Shown piece after piece: positions 1-9,634 of a DNA stretch of 64,000 bases (its first letter is position 1; the number at the start of each line of letters is the position of its first letter). The DNA comes from Pricia antarctica (GTDB lineage: Bacteria > Bacteroidota > Bacteroidia > Flavobacteriales > Flavobacteriaceae), in assembly GCA_011050085.1 (NCBI GenBank), contig DRGL01000014.1, positions 62,001 through 126,000 on the forward strand. The letters are read 5' to 3'. The position numbers and the translations under genes are program-made. The notes below the pieces were generated by a model that ran no database searches, was not told where the DNA came from, and saw only the letters and a list, made by a program, of their open reading frames with translations.

Positions 1-77
1 TTTTGACCGATCACTACAGTACCGATAAGACTTTTTCCGATTTTTACGAGGACAACCCGATAGGCAGGCAAAATTAA
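1..77 (+). CDS. Possible 3' end of a gene entering from the left edge
   Basis: One plus-strand frame is open from position 3 to a TAA at 75-77 and reads as a hydrophilic C-terminus (about 24 residues, ending in IGRQN). It would converge on the usp gene and overlap its stop by four bases. The fragment is too short to identify, and an open frame of this length can occur by chance. Confidence 0.25.
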   Translation, partial: LTDHYSTDKTFSDFYEDNPIGRQN

Positions 78-976
78 TGCGTTACGGCGTTTTCCTTCGA
101 CATCTTTCGTCGGGGAGAAACACCCATTCCCAGCTCCGGAATGACCAACAGCGGAATCTGCGTATGAAAGGCTACCCTTTTTACCACAGGTTCGCGGGTC
201 ATACGCTCCATATGGCTATGTTGGTAATTGAGCATGGCGAGCAAGTGGATATCCAGTTCGTTGGTAAAAATCTCCAAGGTTCTTGACACCGAATTCAGCT
301 CCGTTACCGTATGGACGTAATGCTCCACATCTTTCAAATACTTACGGAGCATACCTAAATTAAATTGCTGTAGTTCCGTCAACGCCTTGATCTCGTATTG
401 CACGTGAACGATTCGTATGACCGCGTCGTAAGCATTTGCCATATCAATCAAGGGCTGTAGTTCAGATGTTGTATAGAATCTATTAAAATCCGTTGCAAAA
501 GCGATTTCCGAAGGTGTGCTAAATTCAAAATGTTGGGGAATGGCCAAGACCGGACAGTTCTTGATCGACTTGATGATGCGTACCGTATTGCTTCCCATAA
601 AGACTTCCTCGGTACCCGATGCACCCTTGGTGCCGGTTATGATCAGATCGATGTCATCGTTTTCGATAACCTCCTTGATTTCATCCACCAACAAACTGAA
701 CGAAGAAATGGTCTTAAAACTATGGTCGGGATTGTCAAAGGTCTTTTTAATCCGCCTTACGGACTCTTTTAAACCGCGTTCGGAATGCATGTGTGCACCG
801 TCCTCCAAAGAGCCTCCATCTAGGGTAGCGGCCAAGAAGCGGCTACTCGCTATCGCCGGAGTATAAACGTTCAATAAGTGAAAGGTACATTTTTCATTAT
901 TGAAAAGTTGTATCGCATATCGTGTCGCGTTCCAGGCGTTCTCGGAAAAATCCGTAGGTATCAAAATGTTCTTCAT
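74..976 (-). CDS. Universal stress protein, tandem UspA domains
   Basis: Predicted cytoplasmic 300-residue protein with two UspA folds. The N-terminus (MKNILIPTDFSENAW) is the family start, so ATG 976 is preferred over an upstream in-frame Met, which would lie on the promoter. Domain 1 keeps the ATP-binding signature G-x2-G-x9-G-S (MGTKGASG...MGSN, near residue 130). Domain 2 lacks the glycines and ends with the motif REPVVKR followed by a LLVIP strand. That REP-type tail recurs in six other Usps here and marks one paralogous subgroup. Usps of this kind bind ATP and are induced on growth arrest or oxygen limitation; the ligand and partner are unknown. The gene has its own FNR-like site at 1035-1046. 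Confidence 0.9.
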   Translation of the reverse strand: MKNILIPTDFSENAWNATRYAIQLFNNEKCTFHLLNVYTPAIASSRFLAATLDGGSLEDGAHMHSERGLKESVRRIKKTFDNPDHSFKTISSFSLLVDEIKEVIENDDIDLIITGTKGASGTEEVFMGSNTVRIIKSIKNCPVLAIPQHFEFSTPSEIAFATDFNRFYTTSELQPLIDMANAYDAVIRIVHVQYEIKALTELQQFNLGMLRKYLKDVEHYVHTVTELNSVSRTLEIFTNELDIHLLAMLNYQHSHMERMTREPVVKRVAFHTQIPLLVIPELGMGVSPRRKMSKENAVTH

Positions 977-1034
977 AATTCCAATGCTAATGGGATATAT
1001 GCACAAAATTAGAAGAAGCCAATAACGGAAACTA

Positions 1035-1046
1035 TGATATTTATCA
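1035..1046 (-). promoter_or_regulatory. FNR/CRP-like activator site and promoter of the first usp
   Basis: TGATATTTATCA, a 12-bp inverted repeat. Reading leftwards, exactly 23 bp separate it from the -7 element TAATTTTG at 1011-1004, which lies 27 bp before the usp start codon. Confidence 0.8.
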
Positions 1047-1062
1047 GGTTTTTAAAGAAAAA

Positions 1063-1764
1063 TCAAAACCCTTCCACCACCTCTTCAAGTCCTTTTTCGT
1101 CGGCGATGGCCACTTTTTTACCGGAAGTTTCCAGCAGTCCCTTTTTCTTGAATTCGGAAATGATGCGGATACACGATTCGGTGGCCGTACCGACCACGTT
1201 GGCAATATCTTCACGGGAAAGGGTCAAGGTAAGAAAACCATCCTTGTCCTCTCCAAAGTTGGATTTCAAATAAAGAAATGCCTGCGCAATACGCTGTTTG
1301 ACCGTTTTTTGGCCCATATTTACGATAACATCGTCGGCCTCCTTAAGGTCGTGGGCCATATGGCGAAGGACTTCAACGCCAAAATTGGGATTGGTGTTCA
1401 GCGTGGTCGTAATGATATCCTTGGGAATAAAACAGATTTCCATATCATCTACGGCCTTGGCACTCAGGTTCGAAAACTCTTCGGCGATTACGGAGCGTTG
1501 GCCGATAACTTCGCCCTTGGTCGCCAACTTTACGATTTGGTCCTTTCCGTTTTCGCTCAGCTTTGAAAGTTTCGACACGCCGCTACGCACACAAAACACA
1601 CCGTCAAGCTTTTCCCCCTCCTCAAAAATAGTCTCGCCCTTTTTAACGGTTTTGGTAATTTTTGAATCGGAGACCTTTTTTAGTTCTTCCTTGCCCATTG
1701 CACGTAAGGCATTGAACTGCCTTACAATACAACTTTCACAACGGGTACGCATTCCCTCTTTCAT
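1063..1764 (-). CDS. Crp/Fnr family regulator, FNR-like
   Basis: A 233-residue DNA-binding regulator: a short N-terminal C-x2-C (Cys9, Cys12), a cyclic-nucleotide-type sensor fold (about 25-145) and a C-terminal winged helix. The recognition helix reads T195-E-S-C-I-R200; Glu and Arg at these positions contact the TGA half-site in FNR and CRP. Further cysteines (58, 111) could complete an Fe-S site, but the enterobacterial four-Cys pattern is not reproduced, so oxygen sensing is inferred. The start at 1764 (MKEGMRTRC) follows an A-rich stretch; an upstream Met at 1812 is possible. The gene is divergent from the cbb3 cluster and shares a regulatory site with it, suggesting autoregulation. It is the best candidate for the regulator of the window-wide TGAYA-N2-TRTCA regulon. 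Confidence 0.85.
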   Translation of the reverse strand: MKEGMRTRCESCIVRQFNALRAMGKEELKKVSDSKITKTVKKGETIFEEGEKLDGVFCVRSGVSKLSKLSENGKDQIVKLATKGEVIGQRSVIAEEFSNLSAKAVDDMEICFIPKDIITTTLNTNPNFGVEVLRHMAHDLKEADDVIVNMGQKTVKQRIAQAFLYLKSNFGEDKDGFLTLTLSREDIANVVGTATESCIRIISEFKKKGLLETSGKKVAIADEKGLEEVVEGF

Positions 1765-1915
1765 TTTTCTGTTTTTTGCTGTTGTCCTGTGCTTGCTTTG
1801 CCTGAGTTGCATTTATTCCGCTCTTTAATTCGAGTATTTTTTTAATGAAAATATTCTTTTTGGCCTATTCGCATAATGTTAATGTAAAAATACAAATAAC
1901 AAAAACAGCCCAACA

Positions 1916-1927
1916 TGACATTTATCA
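1916..1927. promoter_or_regulatory. Bidirectional FNR-like site between fnr-like gene and ccoI
   Basis: TGACATTTATCA. Rightwards, 23 bp lead to CATATTTG (1951-1958) ahead of ccoI; leftwards, 23 bp lead to TATTTTTA (1892-1885) ahead of the regulator gene. The same spacing on both sides suggests that one bound dimer serves both promoters. Confidence 0.75.
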
Positions 1928-1975
1928 TATTTTAGATTGTGCATCGGCCGCATATTTGCATCAGGTATAAGCAAA

Positions 1976-4378
1976 ATGTGTATGGATACGGTCAACTGTT
2001 ACCATTGTGGCGACGATTGTCGCTCCGTAGCGATAGAATTCGATGAAAAGGACTTCTGTTGCAACGGGTGCAAGACGGTATACGAAATCTTTTCTTCCAA
2101 CGACCTATCCTATTATTACGACCTGCAATCCGCCGCCGGGGCAACTCCCAAGGCTATCGAGGGGAAATATGACTTTCTCGGTAACGCCGCTATCGTCGAA
2201 CGATTGACGGAGTTCAACGATGGCGACCTTCAAATGATAAACCTCTACGTTCCGCATATTCATTGCAGTTCGTGCATCTGGGTCTTGGAAAACCTGAACA
2301 AGCTGAACCCTTCGGTTACCAGCTCCCAAGTGGATTTCCCCAAAAAGACGGTCCGTATTGTCTATAATAGTGCCAAGCTCCCTTTAAAGGAGTTGGTTAT
2401 CCTACTCGCTAAAATCGGCTACGAACCCTATATTTCGTTGGATGATTTCGATGGAAAAAAGAAGGATGCCGACCGCAGCCTTATCTATAAATTGGGCGTG
2501 GCGGGCTTTGCGTTCGGCAATGTGATGTTTTTGTCCTTTCCGGATTATTTCGATCTGTCCTCGAGCGATATTTCCGGAGGGGAATTCTGGCTCAACCGAT
2601 ACGAGACGGTTTTCCGATGGCTTATGTTCGCCTTTTCGCTGCCCGTGGTCTTTTATGCGGGAAGGGATTATTTTATTTCGGCGTACAAGGGACTGCGGAG
2701 TAAGATTTTGAACATCGATGTACCTATCGCTTTGGGAATTCTGGTGCTTTTTCTCAGGAGTACCCTGGAAATCATTTTCGATTGGGGAAGCGGCTTTTTC
2801 GATTCCCTAACAGGATTGGTGTTCTTCTTGCTTTTAGGAAAATTCTTCCAACAGAAAACCTATTCCTTCCTATCGTTCGAGCGGGACTATAAGTCGTATT
2901 TCCCCATTGCCGTTACGAGGATAACTACCAAAGGAAAAGAGGAAAGTACACAGGTAAACGAGATTAAAAGGGGAGACCGATTATTGATCCGAAATGAGGA
3001 ACTGATTCCCGCTGACGGTATCCTTATCAGCGGAAACGCCCGAATCGACTACAGTTTTGTTACAGGGGAATCCGAACCGGTACGGAAGGAGTCGGGCGAC
3101 AAAATCTTTGCCGGTGGAAAACAATTGCAGGGAGCCATCGAAATGGAAGCCCTGAAATCCGTTTCCCAAAGCTATCTGACACAGTTGTGGGGCAATTCCG
3201 TTTTCCATCAGGATAAATCGAGTAAATTCCAAACTTTGACCGACAGTATCGGACGACGTTTTACCCTGACGGTTCTTACGATTGCCTTTGTTGCGACCGC
3301 CTTTTGGCTATACCACGATCCGAGCAAGGCGATGAACGTCTTTACCGCAGTCTTGATTATCGCCTGCCCTTGCGCCATTGCCCTCGCGGCACCTTTTACC
3401 TTAGGCAACATGTTGCGGATATACGGACGGAAGAAATTCTATCTAAAGGATACACGGACCATCGAACAGCTCGCACAGGTCGATACGGCCATTTTCGACA
3501 AAACAGGAACGATCACGACCTCCCAAAAGAGTACGGCCACCTATGAGGGCATGCCCCTGACCGCTGAAGAGGAATCTTTGTTGAAAAACACTTTACGTGC
3601 CTCTAACCATCCGCTCAGCCGGACGTTGTACGATATGCTCGCGGAACAGAACATCATCACTCTAGATGAATACGAAGAACATCTCGGCAAAGGCCTCGAA
3701 GGCAGTAAAGGCAATGAAAACATCAAGATCGGCTCCTCCGATTTTGTCGGTAACGATCAGGCGAACGATGCCCTGACCACTTCGGTACATATCAGCAGCA
3801 ACGATAGCTATAAAGGCAAGTATGTTTTTTACAACCAATACCGCGAAGGGGTTTCCGAAGTTTTCAAAGCAATGTCCGAGACTTTAAACCTGGCCATCCT
3901 ATCCGGGGATAACGAGGGCGAAAAAATCCGTTTGGAAAAACTGTTGCCCAAACTTACTCCGCTCTTTTTCAACCAAAAACCGGAAAACAAGCTAGCATTT
4001 ATCGAATCGCTGCAAAAACAGGGAAAGAAAGTTTTAATGGTCGGCGACGGACTCAACGATGCAGGCGCCTTGGCCCAGGCCGAGGTCGGTATCGCGATTT
4101 CCGAGAACGTAAACGTGTTCTCCCCGGCCTGCGACGGTATTATGGATGCGTCCAAATTTCAACAGCTGTACACCTATATTTTGGCATCCAAGAAAGCGAT
4201 GAAAATCATTAAACTGAGTTTTATACTCTCGCTTTTATATAACGTAATCGGGCTCTATTTCGCCGTAACCGGACAGTTACAGCCCGTCATTGCCGCAATC
4301 TTAATGCCGTTGAGTTCGATAAGTGTAGTCGCGTTTGCAACGGTAGCCACGAATTTTTTGGGCAGAAAACTGAAATAA
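1976..4378 (+). CDS. ccoI: Copper-translocating P1B-type ATPase for cbb3 oxidase assembly
   Basis: About 800-residue inner-membrane P-type ATPase that supplies copper for the CuB centre of cbb3 oxidase (CcoI/FixI group). A Cys-rich N-terminal segment (CYHCGDDC and FCCNGC) precedes an HMA-like metal site (HIHCSSC, near residue 97). The core shows the actuator TGES, transmembrane CPC (about 463), phosphorylation motif DKTGT (about 508), an HP dipeptide in SNHPLSRT, and GDGLNDA. The predicted transcript begins near 1965, so ATG 1976 (or 1982) is chosen over the earlier in-frame Met at 1937. It is the first gene of the cbb3 cluster; ccoS follows with its own promoter. Confidence 0.93.
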   Translation: MCMDTVNCYHCGDDCRSVAIEFDEKDFCCNGCKTVYEIFSSNDLSYYYDLQSAAGATPKAIEGKYDFLGNAAIVERLTEFNDGDLQMINLYVPHIHCSSCIWVLENLNKLNPSVTSSQVDFPKKTVRIVYNSAKLPLKELVILLAKIGYEPYISLDDFDGKKKDADRSLIYKLGVAGFAFGNVMFLSFPDYFDLSSSDISGGEFWLNRYETVFRWLMFAFSLPVVFYAGRDYFISAYKGLRSKILNIDVPIALGILVLFLRSTLEIIFDWGSGFFDSLTGLVFFLLLGKFFQQKTYSFLSFERDYKSYFPIAVTRITTKGKEESTQVNEIKRGDRLLIRNEELIPADGILISGNARIDYSFVTGESEPVRKESGDKIFAGGKQLQGAIEMEALKSVSQSYLTQLWGNSVFHQDKSSKFQTLTDSIGRRFTLTVLTIAFVATAFWLYHDPSKAMNVFTAVLIIACPCAIALAAPFTLGNMLRIYGRKKFYLKDTRTIEQLAQVDTAIFDKTGTITTSQKSTATYEGMPLTAEEESLLKNTLRASNHPLSRTLYDMLAEQNIITLDEYEEHLGKGLEGSKGNENIKIGSSDFVGNDQANDALTTSVHISSNDSYKGKYVFYNQYREGVSEVFKAMSETLNLAILSGDNEGEKIRLEKLLPKLTPLFFNQKPENKLAFIESLQKQGKKVLMVGDGLNDAGALAQAEVGIAISENVNVFSPACDGIMDASKFQQLYTYILASKKAMKIIKLSFILSLLYNVIGLYFAVTGQLQPVIAAILMPLSSISVVAFATVATNFLGRKLK

Positions 4379-4387
4379 TCAAAAACC

Positions 4388-4399
4388 TGACAAATGTCA
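4388..4399 (+). promoter_or_regulatory. FNR-like site and promoter of ccoS-NO-Q-P-G-H
   Basis: TGACAAATGTCA, one of the two most symmetrical copies in the window. Exactly 23 bp separate it from TATTTTTA (4423-4430). The site lies just after the ccoI stop and before ccoS, so the structural operon has a promoter independent of ccoI. Confidence 0.85.
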
Positions 4400-4449
4400 T
4401 ATTTATTGAAATATCAAGATTGTATTTTTACGCCAGAATTCAGGTAGGT

Positions 4450-4731
4450 ATGAGTGTTATTTATGTGTTGTTGGCCATCAGCATCGTTGTTGCCATCCTC
4501 TTTTTTATAGCGTTTATCGTTTCGGTGCGGAGCGGTCAATATGACGATTCCTATACCCCATCGGTACGGATGCTGTTCGAGGATGAACTGGTCAAACCTA
4601 AACCTTCTGGAGAGAGAAGAAAAAAGCCATTTTTACTAGGCACGAAACAAACTGAAGAATCCAGTCTCAAACAAACGGATTGCCACGCTCCGTTGACAAT
4701 GACGAATACAAAAAAGAATCCAACTAAATAA
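4450..4731 (+). CDS. ccoS: cbb3 oxidase maturation protein CcoS, with extended tail
   Basis: Single-pass membrane protein needed for cofactor insertion into cbb3 oxidase. It starts at MSVIYVLLAIS, one TM helix, followed by the usual FxxSVRSGQYDD-type segment. ATG 4450 lies downstream of the predicted transcription start near 4437; an earlier Met at 4420 overlaps the -7 element and is rejected. CcoS is usually about 50-70 residues; this one has 93. The extra C-terminal part (about 4640-4731) is polar and of unusual composition, and its DNA resembles an interspersed repeat (see findings). The core call is secure; the tail may be a repeat read into frame. Confidence 0.85.
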   Translation: MSVIYVLLAISIVVAILFFIAFIVSVRSGQYDDSYTPSVRMLFEDELVKPKPSGERRKKPFLLGTKQTEESSLKQTDCHAPLTMTNTKKNPTK

Positions 4732-4743
4732 ACAGGTATACCT

Positions 4744-6945
4744 ATGGAAGTACAACAGTTCTACTACGATAACAAAATCGTAAAAAAGTTCCTCTACGCA
4801 ACGATGTTGTGGGGAATCGTGGGAATGTCCGTCGGCCTTTTGTTGGCCTTCATGTTCATGTTCCCCAACTTGACCGACGGTATTTCGTGGCTGAGTTTCG
4901 GCCGTTTGCGCCCACTTCACACCAATGCGGTCATCTTCGCGTTCGTCGGCAACGCCATTTTTGCGGGCGTCTATTACTCCACCCAACGCTTGCTCAAGGC
5001 GCGGATGTTCAACGATCTTCTCAGTAATTTCAATTTTTGGGGATGGCAGGCTATCATCGTGGCCGCGGCAATAACACTTCCATTGGGCTATACGACTTCC
5101 AAGGAGTACGCCGAACTTGAATGGCCCATCGACATTGCGATAGCTTTAGTTTGGGTCGCCTTCGGGGTCAACCTCATCGGAACCATGATCAAACGTCGCC
5201 AACGGCACTTATATGTGGCGATCTGGTTCTATGTAGCCACTTTCGTGACCGTTGCGGTACTCCATATTTTCAATAGCCTTGAACTTCCGGTAAGCGCCCT
5301 GAAAAGTTACTCCGTTTATGCGGGCGTACAGGATGCGCTTGTACAGTGGTGGTACGGGCATAACGCGGTGGCCTTCTTTTTGACGACCCCGTTCTTGGGG
5401 CTGATGTACTATTTCGTGCCCAAGGCGGCGAACAGGCCTGTATATTCGTATCGGTTGTCCATCGTCCATTTTTGGTCGCTGATCTTTATCTATATCTGGG
5501 CAGGGCCGCACCACTTGTTGTACTCTTCCTTGCCGGACTGGGCACAGAACTTGGGCGTTGCCTTTTCCGTGATGTTGATAGCCCCCTCTTGGGGCGGTAT
5601 GATCAACGGACTCTTGACGCTCCGTGGCGCATGGGACAAGGTACGTACCGACCCGACCCTAAAGTTTATGGTCGTGGCGATCACGGGCTACGGAATGGCA
5701 ACGTTTGAAGGCCCCATGCTATCCCTTAAAAACGTGAACGCCATCGCCCACTTCAGTGACTGGATCATTGCCCACGTGCACGTCGGGGCCTTGGCATGGA
5801 ACGGATTTTTGACCTTCGGGATGATCTACTGGCTGGTACCGAAAATGACCAAAACCCGATTGCATTCTGTGGGACTTGCCAATGTCCATTTTTGGATCGG
5901 TACGCTCGGAATTATCCTCTACGCATTGCCCATGTACGTGGCCGGATTTACGCAGGCCCTGATGTGGAAGGATTTTAATCCCGATGGCACCTTGGTATAT
6001 GGAAACTTCCTGGAAACCGTCAACGAAATCATGCCCATGTACTGGATGCGGGCCATCGGTGGTAGTATGTACATTATCGGTGCCTGCGTCATGATCTACA
6101 ACGTGGTACTGACCATTCGGTCGGGAAGCAAGGTGGAAGACGAACTCGCCGAGGCTGCTGCCCTGACCCGGGTATCCAAAAGAAGGACAGCGGGGGAAAC
6201 CCTACATTCTTGGCTGGAGCGCAAGCCGGTACAGTTGACCATTCTTTCCACCGTGGCCATTTTGATCGGGGGCATCATCCAGATCGTTCCGACCATTCTA
6301 GTGAAATCTAACATCCCGACCATAACGAGCGTAACTCCATATACTCCCTTGGAGCTGGAGGGCCGCGACCTGTATATCCGAGAGGGATGCGTAGGCTGTC
6401 ACTCCCAAATGGTTCGTCCGTTCCGGAGCGAGGTCGAGCGCTATGGGGAATACTCCAAAGCAGGGGAATTCGTGTATGACCACCCTTTTCTTTGGGGAAG
6501 TAAACGTACCGGGCCTGATTTGGCACGTATTGGCAGCAAATACTCCGATAACTGGCACCTGAACCACATGTACGATCCTCAGAGTACCTCGTCAGGTTCC
6601 ATTATGCCTTCCTATTCGTGGTTGATTCGCGATAAACATGATCGCAGCGACGTGGAGGATAAAATGGAGGCCATGGTCTCGTTGGGAGTGCCCTATACCG
6701 AAGAGGATATCGCCAACGCACAGGCCAGTATGGACGAGCAGGCGACCCAAATCGAAAAGAACCTATACACCGATCCCGATTTCGCGAAGACCTATGAGGC
6801 GGACAAAAAATACGCGGCCGAGAATGGGGAGGAATTCGTAGAAATGCGCGACCGCGAAATCGTATCGCTCATCGCCTACCTACAGCGTTTGGGTACGGAT
6901 ATCAAGATAAAGGAAACCGAAGAACTAATTTCAAAAAATAAATAG
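4744..6945 (+). CDS. ccoNO: cbb3-type cytochrome c oxidase, fused subunits I and II
   Basis: Catalytic core of the high-affinity terminal oxidase, 733 residues. The N-terminal two-thirds is CcoN, a polytopic membrane protein with the histidines expected for low-spin haem (RPLHTNA), CuB (WWYGHN and GPHHLLY) and the haem pair region (AHVHVGALAW). The C-terminal third is CcoO, with one TM helix near residue 500 and a c-type haem site CVGCH at 549-553. The N-O fusion is typical of Bacteroidota. It reduces O2 to water with electrons from cytochrome c and pumps protons at low oxygen. ccoQ follows after two bases. Confidence 0.97.
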   Translation: MEVQQFYYDNKIVKKFLYATMLWGIVGMSVGLLLAFMFMFPNLTDGISWLSFGRLRPLHTNAVIFAFVGNAIFAGVYYSTQRLLKARMFNDLLSNFNFWGWQAIIVAAAITLPLGYTTSKEYAELEWPIDIAIALVWVAFGVNLIGTMIKRRQRHLYVAIWFYVATFVTVAVLHIFNSLELPVSALKSYSVYAGVQDALVQWWYGHNAVAFFLTTPFLGLMYYFVPKAANRPVYSYRLSIVHFWSLIFIYIWAGPHHLLYSSLPDWAQNLGVAFSVMLIAPSWGGMINGLLTLRGAWDKVRTDPTLKFMVVAITGYGMATFEGPMLSLKNVNAIAHFSDWIIAHVHVGALAWNGFLTFGMIYWLVPKMTKTRLHSVGLANVHFWIGTLGIILYALPMYVAGFTQALMWKDFNPDGTLVYGNFLETVNEIMPMYWMRAIGGSMYIIGACVMIYNVVLTIRSGSKVEDELAEAAALTRVSKRRTAGETLHSWLERKPVQLTILSTVAILIGGIIQIVPTILVKSNIPTITSVTPYTPLELEGRDLYIREGCVGCHSQMVRPFRSEVERYGEYSKAGEFVYDHPFLWGSKRTGPDLARIGSKYSDNWHLNHMYDPQSTSSGSIMPSYSWLIRDKHDRSDVEDKMEAMVSLGVPYTEEDIANAQASMDEQATQIEKNLYTDPDFAKTYEADKKYAAENGEEFVEMRDREIVSLIAYLQRLGTDIKIKETEELISKNK

Positions 6946-6947
6946 CC

Positions 6948-7142
6948 ATGCTAAAATTCGTAAAAGGATATATGGAAAGCATCGACGGCGTCGCTACCTA
7001 TCCGATGATATCGCTGTTGATCTTCTTTATATTTTTCGTCGCGCTTTTCTGGTGGGTCTTTACCGCCTCGAAAAGTCATATTAAAGAAATGAGCGAACTG
7101 CCTCTGGAAAAAGACGTCAACCAACAAAACTTCGAATTATGA
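6948..7142 (+). CDS. ccoQ: cbb3 oxidase small subunit CcoQ
   Basis: A 64-residue protein with one central TM helix (LLIFFIFFVALFWWVF) and a charged C-terminus. Its position between ccoNO and ccoP, with a 4-bp overlap (ATGA) into ccoP, identifies it as the CcoQ-type small subunit that stabilises the oxidase. Sequence similarity in this family is weak, so the call rests mainly on size, topology and position. Confidence 0.88.
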   Translation: MLKFVKGYMESIDGVATYPMISLLIFFIFFVALFWWVFTASKSHIKEMSELPLEKDVNQQNFEL

Positions 7143-8119
7143 AAAATAGCTCAGCTTGGTGGATCCGCATTCCCGTCGGGTTCTTCCTTATCCTCGGATT
7201 GATGGAATTTTTTATCGATTCCGGCGACAAACCTGCCATCCTTACCTATCCAATGGCACAGGCTTTCATGGTCTTTGTACTCATGCTCATGATTGCCATC
7301 GAAGTCATATTGGCCGCCATTGAGAACGTCATGTTCCACACGCTATCGGAAGAGGCAAAAGCCCGTTATCTGGCCTCCAAGAACAAAAAATGGGAATGGG
7401 AATGGGGCAAAAAGACCTACAAAAAACTGTTGGGTTCCAAACCCATTGAGGCCGAGGGCGAAATCATTCTTGACCATAATTATGACGGCATCCGCGAACT
7501 GGACAATAAACTGCCGCCTTGGTGGGTGTACATGTTCTATGCGACCATCATTTTCGGTGTGGTCTATATGTTCCGGTTCCATGTATTCGGGGGCTACGAC
7601 CAAGATTTGGAATATGAGCGCGAAGTGGCGGCGGCACAGGCGGAGATCGAGGAATACAAAAAAACGGCCAAGGACCTCATCGATGCGAATACCGTAGAGC
7701 TGTTGACCGATGCTTCCGATATCAAGGCGGGCGAGACCATTTTTACGGGCAACTGTGCCGTATGCCATAAGGTGGACGGTGGCGGTTCCATCGGCCCTAA
7801 CCTTACAGACGATTACTGGGTATTGGGCGGTGGTATCAAGAACGTGTTCAATACGATTTCCGAGGGAGGCCGTGCGGGCAAGGGAATGGTGGCCTGGAAG
7901 ACCAACCTAAAACCTTCCGAAATGGCACAGGTCGCCAGTTATGTATTGAGCATGCACGGCAGCAATCCCGCCGATGCCAAGGCTCCCGAAGGCGAAAAAT
8001 GGATGGATCCCAACGCACCGATCCAAGAAGTCGAGGTGCAACAAATCGATTCCACCACCATCGAGGTTATCATGGACGATGCGGAAACCGATGCGCCCCT
8101 ACCCCCGGACGCGGAATGA
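7139..8119 (+). CDS. ccoP: cbb3 oxidase subunit III, single-haem CcoP
   Basis: A 326-residue membrane-anchored cytochrome c that passes electrons to CcoNO. It has two N-terminal TM helices, a soluble linker, a further TM helix near residue 130 (PPWWVYMFYATIIF, the CcoP N-terminal domain signature) and one cytochrome c domain with CAVCH at 206-210. Proteobacterial CcoP carries two haems; the single haem here is usual for Bacteroidota. The C-terminal 40 residues are acidic and low in complexity. The start overlaps the ccoQ stop (ATGA). Confidence 0.95.
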   Translation: MKNSSAWWIRIPVGFFLILGLMEFFIDSGDKPAILTYPMAQAFMVFVLMLMIAIEVILAAIENVMFHTLSEEAKARYLASKNKKWEWEWGKKTYKKLLGSKPIEAEGEIILDHNYDGIRELDNKLPPWWVYMFYATIIFGVVYMFRFHVFGGYDQDLEYEREVAAAQAEIEEYKKTAKDLIDANTVELLTDASDIKAGETIFTGNCAVCHKVDGGGSIGPNLTDDYWVLGGGIKNVFNTISEGGRAGKGMVAWKTNLKPSEMAQVASYVLSMHGSNPADAKAPEGEKWMDPNAPIQEVEVQQIDSTTIEVIMDDAETDAPLPPDAE

Positions 8120-8170
8120 AAATGCTGGTAGTGCCCATCTCAAGGAACGGCACGAATTGAAAGAGTAAAA

Positions 8171-9589
8171 ATGGCACAGGACCAAGAACACTTTAGGGAT
8201 TCTATCGGCACCATCAAAGAAGACGGCAAGCGGGCTTGGGTGTTCCCCAAAAAACCGAGTGGTAAATGGTACTCATACCGTAAATACGTTAGCTACTTTC
8301 TATTGGCCTTTCTGTTCGCCGCGCCCTTCGTAAAGATCAACGGCAACCAGTTCTTGATGTTCAATGTGCTCGAAAGGCGTTTCAACATCTTCGGTCTCCC
8401 GTTCTGGCCGCAGGATTTTTATCTGTTCGTCATCGTGATGATCATCGGGGTCGTTTTTGTCGCTCTGTTCACGGTAGCCTTCGGACGTATTTTCTGCGGG
8501 TGGATGTGCCCCCAGACCATTTTTATGGAAATGGTGTTCCGGAGGATCGAATTCTGGATCGATGGCGACCGCGGTGCCCAGATCAAGCTTGACCGGCAAC
8601 CTTGGAACGCGGAGAAAATCAGGAAACGTGTAACGAAATGGATAGTCTTCTTTATCATTTCATTCTTGATCGCCAACGTGTTTCTGGCTTATTTGATCGG
8701 TAGCGATACCTTGATACGCTACATCGTCGACGGGCCGTTGCAACATGTCAGTACGCTAATTTCCCTGCTGATATTCACGGCGGTCTTCTATTTTGTCTTC
8801 GCCTGGTTCAGGGAGCAAGTCTGCATTATCGCCTGTCCCTACGGCAGGATGCAAGGGGTCTTGCTCGATAACAAATCCATCGTGGTGGCCTACGACCATA
8901 AGCGCGGGGAGGCCGAAAACGGACGCAAGAAATTCCGGAAGAACGAAGACCGCGAGGCCCTGGGGTTTGGCGATTGCATCGACTGCTTTCAATGCGTCAA
9001 CGTCTGCCCCACGGGAATCGACATCCGAAACGGAACCCAGTTGGAATGCGTGAACTGTACCGCCTGTATCGACGAATGCGATACCATCATGGAAAAGGTC
9101 AACCTGCCCAAGGGATTGATCCGCTATGCGAGCGAGGCCGAAATCGAAAAAAAGGAAAAGTTCAAGTTTACCCCGCGTTTGAAGGGCTATACCGCAGTAC
9201 TGACCATTCTAACGGGAATCTTTATCGGCATGCTCTTTCTGAGGAACGATCTCGAAGCCGATATTTTAAGATTGCCCGGCCAGTTGTACGAGCACAAGGA
9301 AGGAAATATCATCAGCAACGTGTATACTTACAAGTTGCTTAATAAGACGACCGAAGACGTGAACGATGTGCACTTTAAGCTATTGTCGCACCAAGGAACG
9401 GTAAAATTGGTACGCGACCAAGACTTTCAAGTGCCCGCACAGGGGCTTGCCGAGGGTACATTGTTCGTCGAGATCAACTATTCCGCCGTTGAAAGCGACA
9501 AGGAAAAAGTAAAGATCGGGGTGTACAGTGGCGACGAACTGATCGAGACCACAAGTACTGCTTTCTTGGCGCCTAGAAGTTATAAATGA
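8171..9589 (+). CDS. ccoG: cbb3 oxidase accessory ferredoxin-type protein CcoG
   Basis: A 472-residue membrane protein of the CcoG/RdxA family, which reduces Cu(II) during cbb3 assembly. It shows several TM helices, an NapH-like CGWMCPQ motif near residue 110, and two ferredoxin clusters (CIDCFQCVNVCP and CVNCTACIDECD, about 275-305). An immunoglobulin-like C-terminal domain follows a last TM helix near 340. The 51-bp gap after ccoP shows no promoter; it is read as part of the same operon. Confidence 0.95.
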   Translation: MAQDQEHFRDSIGTIKEDGKRAWVFPKKPSGKWYSYRKYVSYFLLAFLFAAPFVKINGNQFLMFNVLERRFNIFGLPFWPQDFYLFVIVMIIGVVFVALFTVAFGRIFCGWMCPQTIFMEMVFRRIEFWIDGDRGAQIKLDRQPWNAEKIRKRVTKWIVFFIISFLIANVFLAYLIGSDTLIRYIVDGPLQHVSTLISLLIFTAVFYFVFAWFREQVCIIACPYGRMQGVLLDNKSIVVAYDHKRGEAENGRKKFRKNEDREALGFGDCIDCFQCVNVCPTGIDIRNGTQLECVNCTACIDECDTIMEKVNLPKGLIRYASEAEIEKKEKFKFTPRLKGYTAVLTILTGIFIGMLFLRNDLEADILRLPGQLYEHKEGNIISNVYTYKLLNKTTEDVNDVHFKLLSHQGTVKLVRDQDFQVPAQGLAEGTLFVEINYSAVESDKEKVKIGVYSGDELIETTSTAFLAPRSYK

Positions 9590-9634
9590 AAGAAAAGTTC
9601 GATTAAAATACGAACAAGAAATAAAGCGAAAATC